NCBI RefSeq assembly: GCF_001693435.1
Contig: NZ_CM004509.1
Location: 434,001 to 498,000, forward strand
Direction of reading: 5' to 3'
Length of the DNA: 64,000 bases
Origin: Gilliamella sp. wkB7
GTDB taxonomy: Bacteria; Pseudomonadota; Gammaproteobacteria; Enterobacterales; Orbaceae
The notes under the pieces were generated by a model. It was given only the letters and a program-made list of their open reading frames with translations, was not told the DNA's origin and searched no databases. Of the stretch, positions 18,660 to 27,924 are shown one piece after another. The first letter of the stretch is position 1. Every line of letters starts with the position of its first letter. The position numbers were made by a program, and so were the translations under genes.

Positions 18660-19154
18660 TTATTCAGCGCTCGCTTGAAGTAATTTAGAGTTTGTTTGCC
18701 AAACACGATATTTAACTGTTAAATCATTTGGTACATAAAACACAATTGGTAAACGACTATTATAATCTAATAATCCTAAATTATGATTCATAGTAACAAA
18801 TTGATTTTTATTAGTACCAGTAGGGCAAGCCATAAGTGTTGAAATATCATTATTTGCTTTATCAACAACATAATAGTTGTAACCCCATCCTTTTAATTCT
18901 TCTTGCTTAACGAGACCACCTAAACTGCGTGTATTACAATCAGCATTCATCTCTTTGCCAATTAAAATTTCAACTCGCGCTTTATTTTCATCAGCTAATG
19001 AAGGAAGGTGAATTGCATAGCGAGTATAGCCAACCATAGCATCCGGATATGGTGCGGTATCATTCGCATTTTGAACTGAATTGGTGAGTTTTGGAGTTGT
19101 AGAACATGCAGGTAACACTACACTCATTAACACCAATAACAATAATTTTCTCAT
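18660..19154 (-). CDS. eco: ecotin, serine protease inhibitor, as a predicted lipoprotein
   Basis: Inhibitor of trypsin-fold serine proteases, 164 residues. Ecotin features include the APYP motif, VE(I/L)LIG, cysteines C73 and C110 for the single disulfide, the reactive loop STLMACP with P1 Met at 108, GWGY(N)YYV and VKYRVW near the end. E. coli ecotin has a cleaved signal and is free in the periplasm. This copy has a lipobox (LPAC, C17) and so should be membrane-anchored. It is divergent from ydiK. Family identity is strong; the lipidation is a sequence prediction. Confidence 0.9.
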   Translation of the reverse strand: MRKLLLLVLMSVVLPACSTTPKLTNSVQNANDTAPYPDAMVGYTRYAIHLPSLADENKARVEILIGKEMNADCNTRSLGGLVKQEELKGWGYNYYVVDKANNDISTLMACPTGTNKNQFVTMNHNLGLLDYNSRLPIVFYVPNDLTVKYRVWQTNSKLLQASAE

Positions 19155-19255
19155 TTTTGTTTCTCCATCAAAGATTTATCATTTACACTAACATATGATT
19201 TTTTAATGATAGTGCGTATAATAACACTATTTAGATTAATAAAAATGGTGCACAA

Positions 19256-20308
19256 ATGCCAGCAGAAAAAAATACCTATGATTTATTGAAGTTAATTTTA
19301 AACTTATTACTGATAGGATTACTAATCATTATTACCTATCGTGTTGTTGAAGCTTTCTTATTTGGTTTTTTTTGGGCTGTTATGGTAGTTATAGCGACAT
19401 GGCCATTAATGATAAAAATCCAGAAAAAAATGTTTAATAAACGCTGGTTATCGTTAACAATAATGGCATTAATTTTAGCACTTGTCTGTATTATTCCATT
19501 TCTTTTAATTATCAGCAGTGTTGCACAAAATGGTCACCATCTCATTGAATGGGCCAAATCTTTATCACATCATGAATTACCTACATTTGATTGGCTGGAA
19601 AGTATCCCGACTTTCGGACCAGAACTTCATCAAAATTGGCTAAATATCATTAAAACGGATGGTTCTGACCTGATCTCCAGTATTCAACCTTACATTGGAA
19701 CGCTAATAGGTTGGTTGTTATCACAAGTAACCAACATCAGTATATTCATCTTTCATGCTGGTGTCATGATCATTTTCAGTTTATTACTTTACCTTAAAGG
19801 TGAAATGATTACCAAATACGTTTATTTATTTGCTAATCGTTTATCTAAACAATATGGTGCCATTACCGTAACACTAGCAGGACAATCAATTCGTGCAGTA
19901 GCACTTGGCGTGGTAGTAACGGCAATCACTCTAGCCCTAATTGGTGGAATCAGTTTTATTATAACAAAAATGCCACTAGCTGGCGTTTTAACACTGGTGT
20001 TATTTATCTGCTGTGTTGCACAAATCGGCCCTGTCATTGTCATGCTCGGTTGTATCATTTGGCAATTTTGGAATGGCCATACTCTTTCAGGAATTATATT
20101 AATTGTTGTAGCAATTATTTTAACCACTCTTGATAGTGTAATGCGTGCATATTTAATAAAAAAAGGGGCTGATTTACCATTTTTACTGATTTTATTTGGG
20201 GTAATCGGTGGTTTACTCAGCTTTGGTTTAATGGGATTATTTATTGGTCCAGTGGTATTGGCATTGACGTATAAAATCATTCAAACATGGATTAATGAAC
20301 AATCTTAA
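19256..20308 (+). CDS. ydiK: AI-2E family transporter YdiK
   Basis: Polytopic inner-membrane protein of 350 residues with about eight helices. It follows E. coli YdiK in several blocks: WPLMIKIQKKMF, PYIGTLIGW, IRAVALGVVVTA and the C-terminal GADLPFLLILFGVIGGL. Members of this family have been linked to autoinducer-2 or ion export; no substrate can be inferred here. It is divergent from the ecotin gene, with about 100 bp for both promoters. Confidence 0.85.
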   Translation: MPAEKNTYDLLKLILNLLLIGLLIIITYRVVEAFLFGFFWAVMVVIATWPLMIKIQKKMFNKRWLSLTIMALILALVCIIPFLLIISSVAQNGHHLIEWAKSLSHHELPTFDWLESIPTFGPELHQNWLNIIKTDGSDLISSIQPYIGTLIGWLLSQVTNISIFIFHAGVMIIFSLLLYLKGEMITKYVYLFANRLSKQYGAITVTLAGQSIRAVALGVVVTAITLALIGGISFIITKMPLAGVLTLVLFICCVAQIGPVIVMLGCIIWQFWNGHTLSGIILIVVAIILTTLDSVMRAYLIKKGADLPFLLILFGVIGGLLSFGLMGLFIGPVVLALTYKIIQTWINEQS

Positions 20309-20449
20309 AAAAATAATATTTATGTACTAAATTAAATAAGAAAAATTATATAAACAATATTGGCTCAGGCCTATGATATAAGGAGTGTTATTTTCTGGCT
20401 TAAAGTGTGTTATTCTACAATTTGAACCAGTCACAATAATATATGAATC

Positions 20450-21805
20450 ATGAGAATACCTTTTATTAAATATAATCACCAAAAGCATCTTAATGAATTA
20501 GCAAAAATCCAGCAAAATGCAGATCAATATAGTATTTTGTATAACCCTAAAGCATATAGGCAAGCTTTACTTGAAAAAATCAAAAATGCCCAATTTCGAA
20601 TTTATATTGTTGCACTCTATTTAGAACAAGACGAAGCTGGACAAGAAATACTTAATGCTCTTTACCAAGCAAAAATAATCAATCCTAATTTAGATATTAA
20701 AGTCTTTGTAGATTGGCATCGTGCACAACGTGGTCGAATTGGAGAAGATAAAACGCACACCAATGCGCGTTTTTATCACCAAATGAAATTGCTGCATCCT
20801 GATGTCGATGTTCCGGTATATGGTGTTCCAATTAATCGTCGTGAAGTACTTGGGGTTTTACATCTTAAAGGATTTATTATTGATGATACAGTTATTTACA
20901 GTGGTGCTAGCCTGAATAACGTATACCTGCATAAACTCGATCATTATCGTTATGACAGATATCATCTTATTACCAATAAATTACTTGCACAAAGCATGAT
21001 TGATTATATCGATAATAACTTTTTACCTTCTGACGCTTTGCAACGTTTAGATGTTTCAGAACATAAATCACGCAAGCAAATTAAAGGCGAAATTAAAGTA
21101 TTACGTCAACATCTTTCTGAAACGAATTATCAATATACCAATAATGCAAATAATAATGAATTATCCGTATCACCGATTGCAGGCTTAGGTCGAAATAATT
21201 CATTAAATAAAACCATTCACCATTTAATTAATTCAGCACAACAAAAAGTGACTTTATGCACGCCCTATTTTAATCTGCCAAATATCTTAGTTCGTGACAT
21301 TATTCGTTTGCTTAGAAAGGGCAAACAAGTTGAAATTATTATTGGTGATAAAGAAGCGAATGACTTTTATATTCCTGAAGACAAACCATTCAATATTTCC
21401 GGCGGTTTACCTTATTTGTATGAAATTTATTTAAGAAACTTTATTGAACGATTGCAGTCATATGTTGATAAGGAACAGTTAATTATCAGATTATGGAAAG
21501 ATAATGATCAGACCTATCATTTAAAAGGGGTTTGGGTTGACAATGAATGGATGTTAATTACCGGTAACAATCTTAATCCAAGAGCATGGCGTTTAGACCT
21601 TGAAAATGGTATTTTGATTCATGATCCTAAACAAGAATTACAGGAACAAATCATCCATGAGCTTGATACAATACGCCAAAAAACGACATTAATTACACAT
21701 TTTCAACAGATTCAAGCGAGTCAATTTTATCCGAAGCGCGTTCATAAATTAATAAAAAGATTGAGCCGAATCCGCGTAGATAAAGTGATCAAGCGTTTGT
21801 TATAA
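20450..21805 (+). CDS. pssA: CDP-diacylglycerol--serine O-phosphatidyltransferase
   Basis: Makes phosphatidylserine, precursor of phosphatidylethanolamine. 451 residues, identical in length to E. coli PssA. It belongs to the phospholipase D superfamily, with two HxK motifs: HLKGFIIDD (H138) and HLKGVWVDN (about 357), the latter followed by NNLNPRAWRLDLEN. The C-terminus is basic (HKLIKRLSRIRVDKVIKRLL), fitting its peripheral association with membrane and ribosomes. Stand-alone gene; a long hairpin follows. Confidence 0.95.
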   Translation: MRIPFIKYNHQKHLNELAKIQQNADQYSILYNPKAYRQALLEKIKNAQFRIYIVALYLEQDEAGQEILNALYQAKIINPNLDIKVFVDWHRAQRGRIGEDKTHTNARFYHQMKLLHPDVDVPVYGVPINRREVLGVLHLKGFIIDDTVIYSGASLNNVYLHKLDHYRYDRYHLITNKLLAQSMIDYIDNNFLPSDALQRLDVSEHKSRKQIKGEIKVLRQHLSETNYQYTNNANNNELSVSPIAGLGRNNSLNKTIHHLINSAQQKVTLCTPYFNLPNILVRDIIRLLRKGKQVEIIIGDKEANDFYIPEDKPFNISGGLPYLYEIYLRNFIERLQSYVDKEQLIIRLWKDNDQTYHLKGVWVDNEWMLITGNNLNPRAWRLDLENGILIHDPKQELQEQIIHELDTIRQKTTLITHFQQIQASQFYPKRVHKLIKRLSRIRVDKVIKRLL

Positions 21806-21884
21806 CTCTTTAAAATAAATAAATTAGTATAATTGATTTATATAAGTTAGACTTGAAATCATTATATTAGTGTTAAAATAAAAT

Positions 21885-21914
21885 GCTCTAATACATTTAT
21901 CCATGTATTAGAGC
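21885..21914 (+). terminator. hairpin after pssA
   Basis: Perfect 12-bp stem GCTCTAATACAT / ATGTATTAGAGC with a six-base loop, about 80 bp past the pssA stop. The following tract (AATGTTTT) is only moderately T-rich. Confidence 0.6.
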
Positions 21915-22120
21915 AATGTTTTAATCAATCATCCATAAAAATGAATACACCAATCAATCCTACTTAAATTAGATACAAGATCTATAAAATTATTATTTGC
22001 TAATGATCAGTTGTTAATGACAACATGAATTTTTATTAACTTATTTTTCTTTGTTAATTTAACAAACGTTCATCGTTTTAATAACCTATTTATTATTGAA
22101 TATTTAGGATGTTTCACTTT

Positions 22121-22160
22121 TTTATACTAAAACGTATAGTTAACCTCAAACTTTTTTACA
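22121..22160 (-). repeat. dispersed repeat, copy B
   Basis: Same element as copies A and C, located directly after the stop codon of the SorC-type regulator gene. On the minus strand it reads TGTAAAAAAGTTTGAGGTTA followed by ACTATACGTTTTAGTAT. Reading on in the regulator's frame past its TAA stop would give LAVKKFEVNYTF and a stop. Confidence 0.65.
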
Positions 22161-22165
22161 GCCAA

Positions 22166-23140
22166 TTATTTAATCTGATTTTGTTGTAAATTGAGTACCG
22201 TTCGAGCATTTGATGCGCTGGTTGCAATAATGTCTATAACACCAGAGCGAAGCGCGCCTAAAATCGCTGTTGCTTTAGTATTTTCAGAAGCTATGGCAAT
22301 AACACACGGGATATTACGGAGTTCATCTATGCTAAGACCAATTACTCGATCATTCATAGCCGTATCAACGGGATCCCCATTGATATCAAAAAAACCATAA
22401 CCCGCAATATCGCCTACCACACCTTGCTTCAAAGTTGCATGAGTTATCTCTTGGGGAGTAAACCACCCCAATTGCACCATGTAACTATTTTCGTTCATAT
22501 CACCAATACCGACTAACGCAATATCTGCTTTGGCTGCTCGTTCTAATGTATCTTTGATGACTCTATTTTGAATAAAAGCTTCTTTAAGCTCTCGATTTTC
22601 AACATAGGCTGGCGCATAAAGCGTTTCACTGCTCGCATTAAATTTTCTAGCTAAACTTCGGCTAATATGATCGGCATCAATAATTTCTCCAACTCTTTGG
22701 GTACCACCAATTCCGCAAATAAATTTACACTGTTTTTCAGGAAAAACACCCACATGACTTGCAATCGCGGCAACATTACGACCTTGTCCAACCGCCACTG
22801 TCACACCTTTTTTTAAAACACTCGATAAATAATTAGTCACAAGTGCGGCTACTTGTCTGCGTTGTTCATCCTCATCTTGATGATCTAAAGCAATTAGCGC
22901 TCGTTTTATACCAAAACTATTAATAAATTGTTGTTCGATTCTTGAACTAAATATTGGATGATATTTAACATTAATTTCTACAATTCCTTCAGATCTTGCT
23001 TTTTTAAGTAACCGACCGACTTTAATGCGAGAAATACCAAATCGCTTGGCAATCTCTTCTTGAGTCTGCTCATACTCATAGTAAGCGACAGCAATTTCGG
23101 TAAGTAGCTCTGTTTCTTGCTTATCTTCAAATATATCCAT
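22166..23140 (-). CDS. SorC/DeoR-type sugar-binding transcriptional regulator
   Basis: 324 residues. An N-terminal helix-turn-helix (about 20-50; QEEIAKRFGISRIKVGRLLKKAR) is followed by the SorC sugar-phosphate sensor domain (GQGRNVAAIASHV, ICGIGGT, ALVGIGDM, GDIAGYGFFD). It is the last gene of the glycerol/DHA region on the same strand, 23 bp after the isomerase gene. It is the natural candidate to control that cluster, with the inverted repeat at 28318-28348 as possible operator. The effector is likely a triose or tetrose phosphate, by inference. Confidence 0.85.
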   Translation of the reverse strand: MDIFEDKQETELLTEIAVAYYEYEQTQEEIAKRFGISRIKVGRLLKKARSEGIVEINVKYHPIFSSRIEQQFINSFGIKRALIALDHQDEDEQRRQVAALVTNYLSSVLKKGVTVAVGQGRNVAAIASHVGVFPEKQCKFICGIGGTQRVGEIIDADHISRSLARKFNASSETLYAPAYVENRELKEAFIQNRVIKDTLERAAKADIALVGIGDMNENSYMVQLGWFTPQEITHATLKQGVVGDIAGYGFFDINGDPVDTAMNDRVIGLSIDELRNIPCVIAIASENTKATAILGALRSGVIDIIATSASNARTVLNLQQNQIK

Positions 23141-23163
23141 TATTTTAGCCTTTTGTCATAACA

Positions 23164-23943
23164 TTAATTTTGCTGATTAATTGCTGATAATATATTACAA
23201 AAACCTGTAGCTTGCCATGCACTACGACCAATAAATAAGCCATCAATATCTGGTTGAGCGATTAATGAAGTTGAATTTTCAAGATTTACGCTGCCTCCAT
23301 ATAAAAGTATCATTTGATTGGCGATCTGTTGACCATAGAGTTCAACTAAAGCTGTTCGCAGCTGATGATGAATATATTGAGCCTCTTCTGGAGTTGCAGC
23401 AATACCATTTTCACCTATCGCCCATATTGGTTCATAAGCTATAATCACTTGGGTCGCGTGCTGTTTATCAATCTCAAATAAGGCTATTTTCATTTGTTTA
23501 ATCACTGTTTCAGCTGATACACCTAAAGACTTTTCTTCATGACTATCACCAATACAAACTAAAGGTGTTAATCCATGTTTCAAAGCAGCTTTCACTTTTT
23601 TATTAATGGTTATATCATTTTCACCAAAATTAGCTCGACGTTCAGAATGCCCTATTTCAACAATTTTTGCTCCTGTATCTTTGACCATGATAGGCGATAT
23701 TTCACCGGTAAAAGCGCCCGAATCTTCAAAGTGCATATTTTGGGCACCAGTTAAACAATTAATTTTATTATTTAGTAGATAATCTGAAACTTCACGAACA
23801 CAAGTAAATGGAGGAATAACAAAAGGTTGGATTTTAGGTTTTAAGTTTTCTGGGTAAAAAGTTCGAAATTGTTCACAAAATAATAACGCTTCTGCAAGCG
23901 TTTTATTCATTTTCCAACTGGTGCCTATGTATATTTTTTTCAT
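23164..23943 (-). CDS. triosephosphate isomerase family protein (divergent, pathway-specific copy)
   Basis: TIM-barrel isomerase of 259 residues. Catalytic His is H99 (EIGHSERR) and catalytic Glu is E171 (AYEPIWAIG); the phosphate loop GGSVN and the final GLFIGRSAW are intact. The usual N-x-K active-site pattern (NWKMN) reads SWKMN here: the conserved Asn is Ser. Its place among dhaKLM and glycerol dehydrogenase genes fits interconversion of DHA phosphate and glyceraldehyde-3-phosphate. Relatives in other DhaKL-linked loci isomerise tetrulose phosphates, so a C4 substrate is an alternative. A housekeeping tpiA probably exists elsewhere. Confidence 0.82.
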   Translation of the reverse strand: MKKIYIGTSWKMNKTLAEALLFCEQFRTFYPENLKPKIQPFVIPPFTCVREVSDYLLNNKINCLTGAQNMHFEDSGAFTGEISPIMVKDTGAKIVEIGHSERRANFGENDITINKKVKAALKHGLTPLVCIGDSHEEKSLGVSAETVIKQMKIALFEIDKQHATQVIIAYEPIWAIGENGIAATPEEAQYIHHQLRTALVELYGQQIANQMILLYGGSVNLENSTSLIAQPDIDGLFIGRSAWQATGFCNILSAINQQN

Positions 23944-24096
23944 AACTCATCCTTTAAATAGTTACATAATTTTCAGGCAAAAGTGTTAGCCAATTTAAAT
24001 ATGAATAAATGAGTGTAATAACATAGAGATAAAAATAGTTTCACTTATCATTGATTTAATAAACTAACTTGCCTAGAACAATTTAAAAAGGTTATA

Positions 24097-24146
24097 TAAA
24101 AACACTTCATTCTCGAATTTTTTAAATTTCAAGAATAAAGTGTTAT
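24097..24146 (-). terminator. intrinsic terminator after glycerol dehydrogenase gene
   Basis: Arms AACACTTTATTCT / AGAATGAAGTGTT (minus strand, one mismatch) followed by TTTTTATA, just past the dehydrogenase stop. It suggests that the isomerase and regulator genes form a separate or attenuated transcription unit. Confidence 0.75.
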
Positions 24147-24153
24147 TCTAATC

Positions 24154-25266
24154 TTATTTAATGCCTAAACGTTTTTTATAACTTTTAACATGATAATCGG
24201 TCGCTTTAATAGCTTGAATAACATCATCAGCGGTAACTTCAAAAGGCATACTGTGAATTGTTTCAACCGGATCAATTGCTTTTTTCCCAATTAGTTGAAA
24301 TTCCTCTTCGCTAATTTTATCTAAATGCACCTCTTCCAATGTAATTGGTAAACCTAACTTAATATATAAATCAATATATCGTTCAAGTTCATCAATTGGA
24401 CGGCCTTCTAAAACAAGTTGAGCAATGGTTCCATAAGCTACTTTTTCACCATGGGTTAAATGATGTACATCACCGGGTACCGCAGTAAAGCCATTATGGA
24501 TAGCATGGGCAGCACCTAATCCTCCATTTTCAAATCCTAAGCCACTTAACAAAGTATTCGCTTCAACGACAGCTTCTAACGCTGGGGTTACTAATTTTTG
24601 TTCATTAGCTTCAACAGCTAATAATGCATATTTAAAAATCGTCTTTTCGCATTCCCTTGCAATAGCTTCTCCTGCAATAGTAGCAATCCCACCAGCATCA
24701 GTTTTATGACAAATGCGAATAGAGGTTCTTGCTTCAACCCAAGTTGCTAAACCATCAGCAATCCCCGATTTTAATGATCTTACAGGAGCATGAGCAATGA
24801 CTCTTGTATCGACTAATACTAAATCTGGATTTTTATAATGGTGCCATAAGAAATCAAAAACACCTTCTTGAGTGTACACAACTGAAACTTTAGCGGTAGG
24901 CGCGTCTGTCGATGCGGTCGTCGGTACACATATTTTTGGTATGTTATATTTAGCTGCTAGAGCCTTGGCTGTATCTAAAGTTTTACCACCACCCACACCA
25001 ATAATTGCATCAAACTTTTGAGATTTATACTCTTCAAGTAATCGATTAATTTCAACCATTGAACATTCACCATTAAAAACGGCTTTTGTAATGTTTAAAT
25101 CGGATTTTTGTAATGAATCTGCAAGTAAATTGGCGGCAATATTCCAAATATTTTTATCGGCTAAAATTAAAAAATTTGAACCAAAAGGTTTGATATAAGC
25201 ATCTGCTCGTGTAAGTAGATCTTTCCCTTGTACATATCTGTTAGGACTGACAAAAACCTTATCCAT
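24154..25266 (-). CDS. gldA: glycerol dehydrogenase (GldA/GolD family)
   Basis: NAD-dependent iron/zinc dehydrogenase oxidising glycerol to dihydroxyacetone. The ATG at 25266, preceded by GAGGG, gives 370 residues (E. coli GldA 367). The NAD loop GVGGGKTLDTAK and PTTASTDAP are present. The metal ligands are D171 (SGIADG), H254 (AAHAIHNG) and H272 (LTHGEKVAYG). It sits downstream of dhaK-dhaL, so DHA made here is handed to the PEP-dependent kinase. A C4 polyol is an alternative substrate given the divergent isomerase. Confidence 0.9.
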   Translation of the reverse strand: MDKVFVSPNRYVQGKDLLTRADAYIKPFGSNFLILADKNIWNIAANLLADSLQKSDLNITKAVFNGECSMVEINRLLEEYKSQKFDAIIGVGGGKTLDTAKALAAKYNIPKICVPTTASTDAPTAKVSVVYTQEGVFDFLWHHYKNPDLVLVDTRVIAHAPVRSLKSGIADGLATWVEARTSIRICHKTDAGGIATIAGEAIARECEKTIFKYALLAVEANEQKLVTPALEAVVEANTLLSGLGFENGGLGAAHAIHNGFTAVPGDVHHLTHGEKVAYGTIAQLVLEGRPIDELERYIDLYIKLGLPITLEEVHLDKISEEEFQLIGKKAIDPVETIHSMPFEVTADDVIQAIKATDYHVKSYKKRLGIK

Positions 25267-25355
25267 ATTATTACCCTCATAGAAATACATCGCTAACCAA
25301 TTAATTATCATTAAATTAAATTAAATTAAATAATAATTAATTTACTACTCTAGAA

Positions 25356-26006
25356 TTACTTCTCTAGTTTTAATTGTTTTAAAAATTCATTCATAATCAT
25401 CCAAGCTGATTCAGAACCTGCATCCCTATGACCAATTGCCCTTTCACCTAATCGCATTGATCGACCTTTTTTTGCAATTAAATTAATGGTATTGTCTGAG
25501 CCTTTTTTCATTTCACTTACACATGTTTCCAATGTCTTAATCGGATCATCCTCTTCTTGATAATGTTTCAATACATTAAGACCCGGTATGAGAGCATCAA
25601 TCATGGTTTTATCATTGAGTTCGGCTTTTCCACGGAATTGTACCGCCTCTACCCCATCTTGGTACATTTGGCAAAATTCTTTGAAAGTTACCGATTGTTT
25701 TCCAACTGTATGATTAGCCATTTTCATAAAAAAACTACCATATAAAGGGCCTGATGCACCCCCAACTTTACTCAATAAAATCATGCCAACTTTTTTCATC
25801 AACTCTGCAATATCCGCCGTTGTATCGGATAATATATCCAGTTGCTTTGAAACTTCACGAAAGCCAATGGTAAGATTGATACCGTGATCACCATCACCAA
25901 TATCAGAATCTAATTGACTTAAATGATCGCGATTTTGCTCTGCCATATCAGCAATTTTTTTGAATGTCTCAATAAAATAAGTTTTGTTTAGTTCCAAAGC
26001 GCTCAT
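25356..26006 (-). CDS. dhaL: dihydroxyacetone kinase ADP-binding subunit DhaL
   Basis: 216 residues. The Mg-ADP-binding aspartates lie in LDSDIGDGDHG (about 32-42). GGASGPLYGSFF and the C-terminal DAGSESAWMI are typical DhaL features. In PEP-dependent systems ADP stays bound and is rephosphorylated by DhaM. GGAG lies 8 bases before the ATG. Spacing of 18 bp to dhaK indicates one operon. Confidence 0.92.
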   Translation of the reverse strand: MSALELNKTYFIETFKKIADMAEQNRDHLSQLDSDIGDGDHGINLTIGFREVSKQLDILSDTTADIAELMKKVGMILLSKVGGASGPLYGSFFMKMANHTVGKQSVTFKEFCQMYQDGVEAVQFRGKAELNDKTMIDALIPGLNVLKHYQEEDDPIKTLETCVSEMKKGSDNTINLIAKKGRSMRLGERAIGHRDAGSESAWMIMNEFLKQLKLEK

Positions 26007-26024
26007 TTTTTCTCTCCTTGATGA

Positions 26025-27023
26025 TTAATAGGCAATCTTGAAATAAGGTGTATCACAAGGATGACTTAATAAACCTTTCAACTCATCATCAAGTTTGATC
26101 ATAGAAATAGACATGCCTACCATATCCATTGAAGTGACATAATTACCAACAAGCGGTTGATAAATCTTGATCCCCTTTTGTTCAAGTAATTTATGTGTTT
26201 TTCGATAACAGATATATTGATCCATTAAAGCTAAACCACCTAATCCATTTATCAGTAATTGAACTTCGTCACCAGCTTGTAGTTTTGATTCTTGTAAAAG
26301 ATGATCGACTAATTGGCTCACCACAATATCGGCTTTTGCTAATTTAGTTCTTTCTATACCAGGTTCACCATGAATACCCATGCCAACTTCCATATCACCA
26401 TCTTGCATATCAAAAATGACTTCACCTGTCACTGGCAAGGTAGACGAAGATAATGCGACCCCCATAGAATAAGTATTCGCATTGGCTTTTTCAGCTAGCG
26501 ACTTAACTTTATCTAAGTCATAACCTTTCGCTGCTGCGCTGGCTGCAATTTTGAAAACAAACACATCGCCAGCCACACCTCGCCGATCAGCAACATTTTG
26601 TGATGAATAGATATCGTCAGTCACGGTAACCGTTTCAACACGGATCCCCTCTTCAGCAGCTAATTCTGCCCCCATATCAAAATTCATTACATCACCAGCG
26701 TAATTTCCATATACAAAAAGGCATCCCTTGCCACAATCAACAGCCTTTACCGCTTCATAACAATATTCAGGAGAAGGGGAAGTATTTACATTCCCCACCG
26801 CAGCTGCATCTGCAAAATCTTTACCAACATATCCTAAAAATGCCGGTTCATGTCCAGAACCACCTCCAATAATTATTCTTACTCTTGGTTCAGTACTAAT
26901 ATGTTTACTTACCACAACTCGATCACAATTTTGTTTAAGTTCAACATAACTGCTGTGTGCCAAGCAGTATCCTTCTAACATCTCTTCAACAACATCATAA
27001 CCATCATTAATCAATCTTTTCAT
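26025..27023 (-). CDS. dhaK: dihydroxyacetone kinase substrate-binding subunit DhaK
   Basis: Binds dihydroxyacetone covalently through a hemiaminal to His. The ATG at 27023 (after AGAGG) gives 332 residues, starting MKRLINDGYDVVEEMLEGY; the longer frame begins in the ribosome site. H218 in MGIHGEPGI corresponds to the substrate His, and IIIGGGSGHEP (about 50-60) to the binding pocket. The length is slightly shorter than E. coli DhaK (356), as for DhaK paralogues in gol-type loci. Confidence 0.92.
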   Translation of the reverse strand: MKRLINDGYDVVEEMLEGYCLAHSSYVELKQNCDRVVVSKHISTEPRVRIIIGGGSGHEPAFLGYVGKDFADAAAVGNVNTSPSPEYCYEAVKAVDCGKGCLFVYGNYAGDVMNFDMGAELAAEEGIRVETVTVTDDIYSSQNVADRRGVAGDVFVFKIAASAAAKGYDLDKVKSLAEKANANTYSMGVALSSSTLPVTGEVIFDMQDGDMEVGMGIHGEPGIERTKLAKADIVVSQLVDHLLQESKLQAGDEVQLLINGLGGLALMDQYICYRKTHKLLEQKGIKIYQPLVGNYVTSMDMVGMSISMIKLDDELKGLLSHPCDTPYFKIAY

Positions 27024-27065
27024 ATTGTTACCTCTCCATCCTTCCAACATCTACTGTATCACTAA

Positions 27066-27410
27066 TCAAACTAGGAAAAGTGATAATATATATCCACCGA
27101 CAATACCTGCACTTATCGCTGCCATAACATTTTTTACAGATTTGAGTTTGCTACCACCCGTTAAAGCCGAAGCTACCCACACACCGACCCCTGCTGCTAA
27201 CCCTTGGTCGACCCATGCCGAACCACTTTGGGTGATCATGGGTGTTGTTATGCCGTGATTAATGCACCATACAGTACCAACAATGAAAGCAGCGGCCATC
27301 CATCCACCAATAGGACCCCAATTATCGACCATCCGTCCCCATGCCATCCTTATCACAAATGGGAAAATAAACGCCCCAATTAAAGTGGCTATCGCGAGTT
27401 TTATAGACAT
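27066..27410 (-). CDS. small membrane protein, Lin0368-like putative glycerol transporter subunit
   Basis: 114 residues with three to four hydrophobic helices (about 3-20, 33-53, 68-85, 92-113), glycine-rich. I recall a similarly sized family next to PEP-dependent DHA kinase genes in Listeria (lin0368 region), annotated as a putative glycerol transporter subunit; there is no functional proof in the sequence. It is translated from a GGAG-preceded ATG between dhaK and a second small membrane protein. Both have the pattern GPIGGWMAA / GIFGGYLAA followed by a W-x-x-N-H segment, so they look like paralogous halves of one complex. Confidence 0.6.
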   Translation of the reverse strand: MSIKLAIATLIGAFIFPFVIRMAWGRMVDNWGPIGGWMAAAFIVGTVWCINHGITTPMITQSGSAWVDQGLAAGVGVWVASALTGGSKLKSVKNVMAAISAGIVGGYILSLFLV

Positions 27411-27435
27411 AATTATTCACTCCAGAATTCAGTAT

Positions 27436-27909
27436 TTATCTCTTTTTTTGAAAAACTTTGATTTGTTTGCTACGTAAAATCTTCTCTTTTGTCTCTTTTA
27501 ATTTTTCAAAATCAGAACGCCTCAAACCTGGCTCTCTTGGATTTTCATTGATAAAGTCTTTTTTCTTTGCCATATCCTTTTCAATGTAAGCTGCTGTAAT
27601 ACCACCTAAAGTCGCACCACATATAACTAACAATATAGTGGGTAATGAAGCAACAAAAGCGCTACCACCTTGGATAAAGGTGTCTCGCATAATGCCACAC
27701 ACGGCAATTGCCAATCCCATGTCAACAAAAGCTGCATCATCTTCATTACCTGTTAAATTGATATAATGATTCATATACCACATTGGTCCGATAATCATAA
27801 TTGCAGCCAAATATCCGCCAAAGATGCCGTAAGCGCCTAATTGAGACCAAACCGCCATAACGATCATTCCTGCGATACAATAACCAACAAAACTTCGAAA
27901 AAATTTCAT
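27436..27909 (-). CDS. small membrane protein, partner subunit of putative glycerol/DHA transporter
   Basis: 157 residues: about four hydrophobic helices in the first 105, then a charged cytoplasmic tail (KKKDFINENPREPGLRRSDF... to RSKQIKVFQKKR). The core resembles the adjacent 114-residue protein (GGYLAAIMIIGPMWYMNHYI versus GGWMAAAFIVGTVWCINHGI), suggesting an ancient duplication. It lies between the EIIA gene and the smaller subunit in the operon. No known facilitator (GlpF) or PTS IIC is present in the cluster, which makes this pair the candidate substrate route. Confidence 0.6.
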   Translation of the reverse strand: MKFFRSFVGYCIAGMIVMAVWSQLGAYGIFGGYLAAIMIIGPMWYMNHYINLTGNEDDAAFVDMGLAIAVCGIMRDTFIQGGSAFVASLPTILLVICGATLGGITAAYIEKDMAKKKDFINENPREPGLRRSDFEKLKETKEKILRSKQIKVFQKKR

Positions 27910-27924
27910 CTCAATTATCTCTTA

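Noticed and set aside
19822..20280. 152-codon minus-strand frame opposite ydiK
   Set aside because: Its Ile/Thr/Pro-rich composition reflects the reverse complement of a membrane-protein gene; ydiK is clearly the coding strand.
25309..25345. Run of TTAAA-type units between gldA and dhaL
   Set aside because: Short low-complexity tract expected at this base composition; no evidence for a function.
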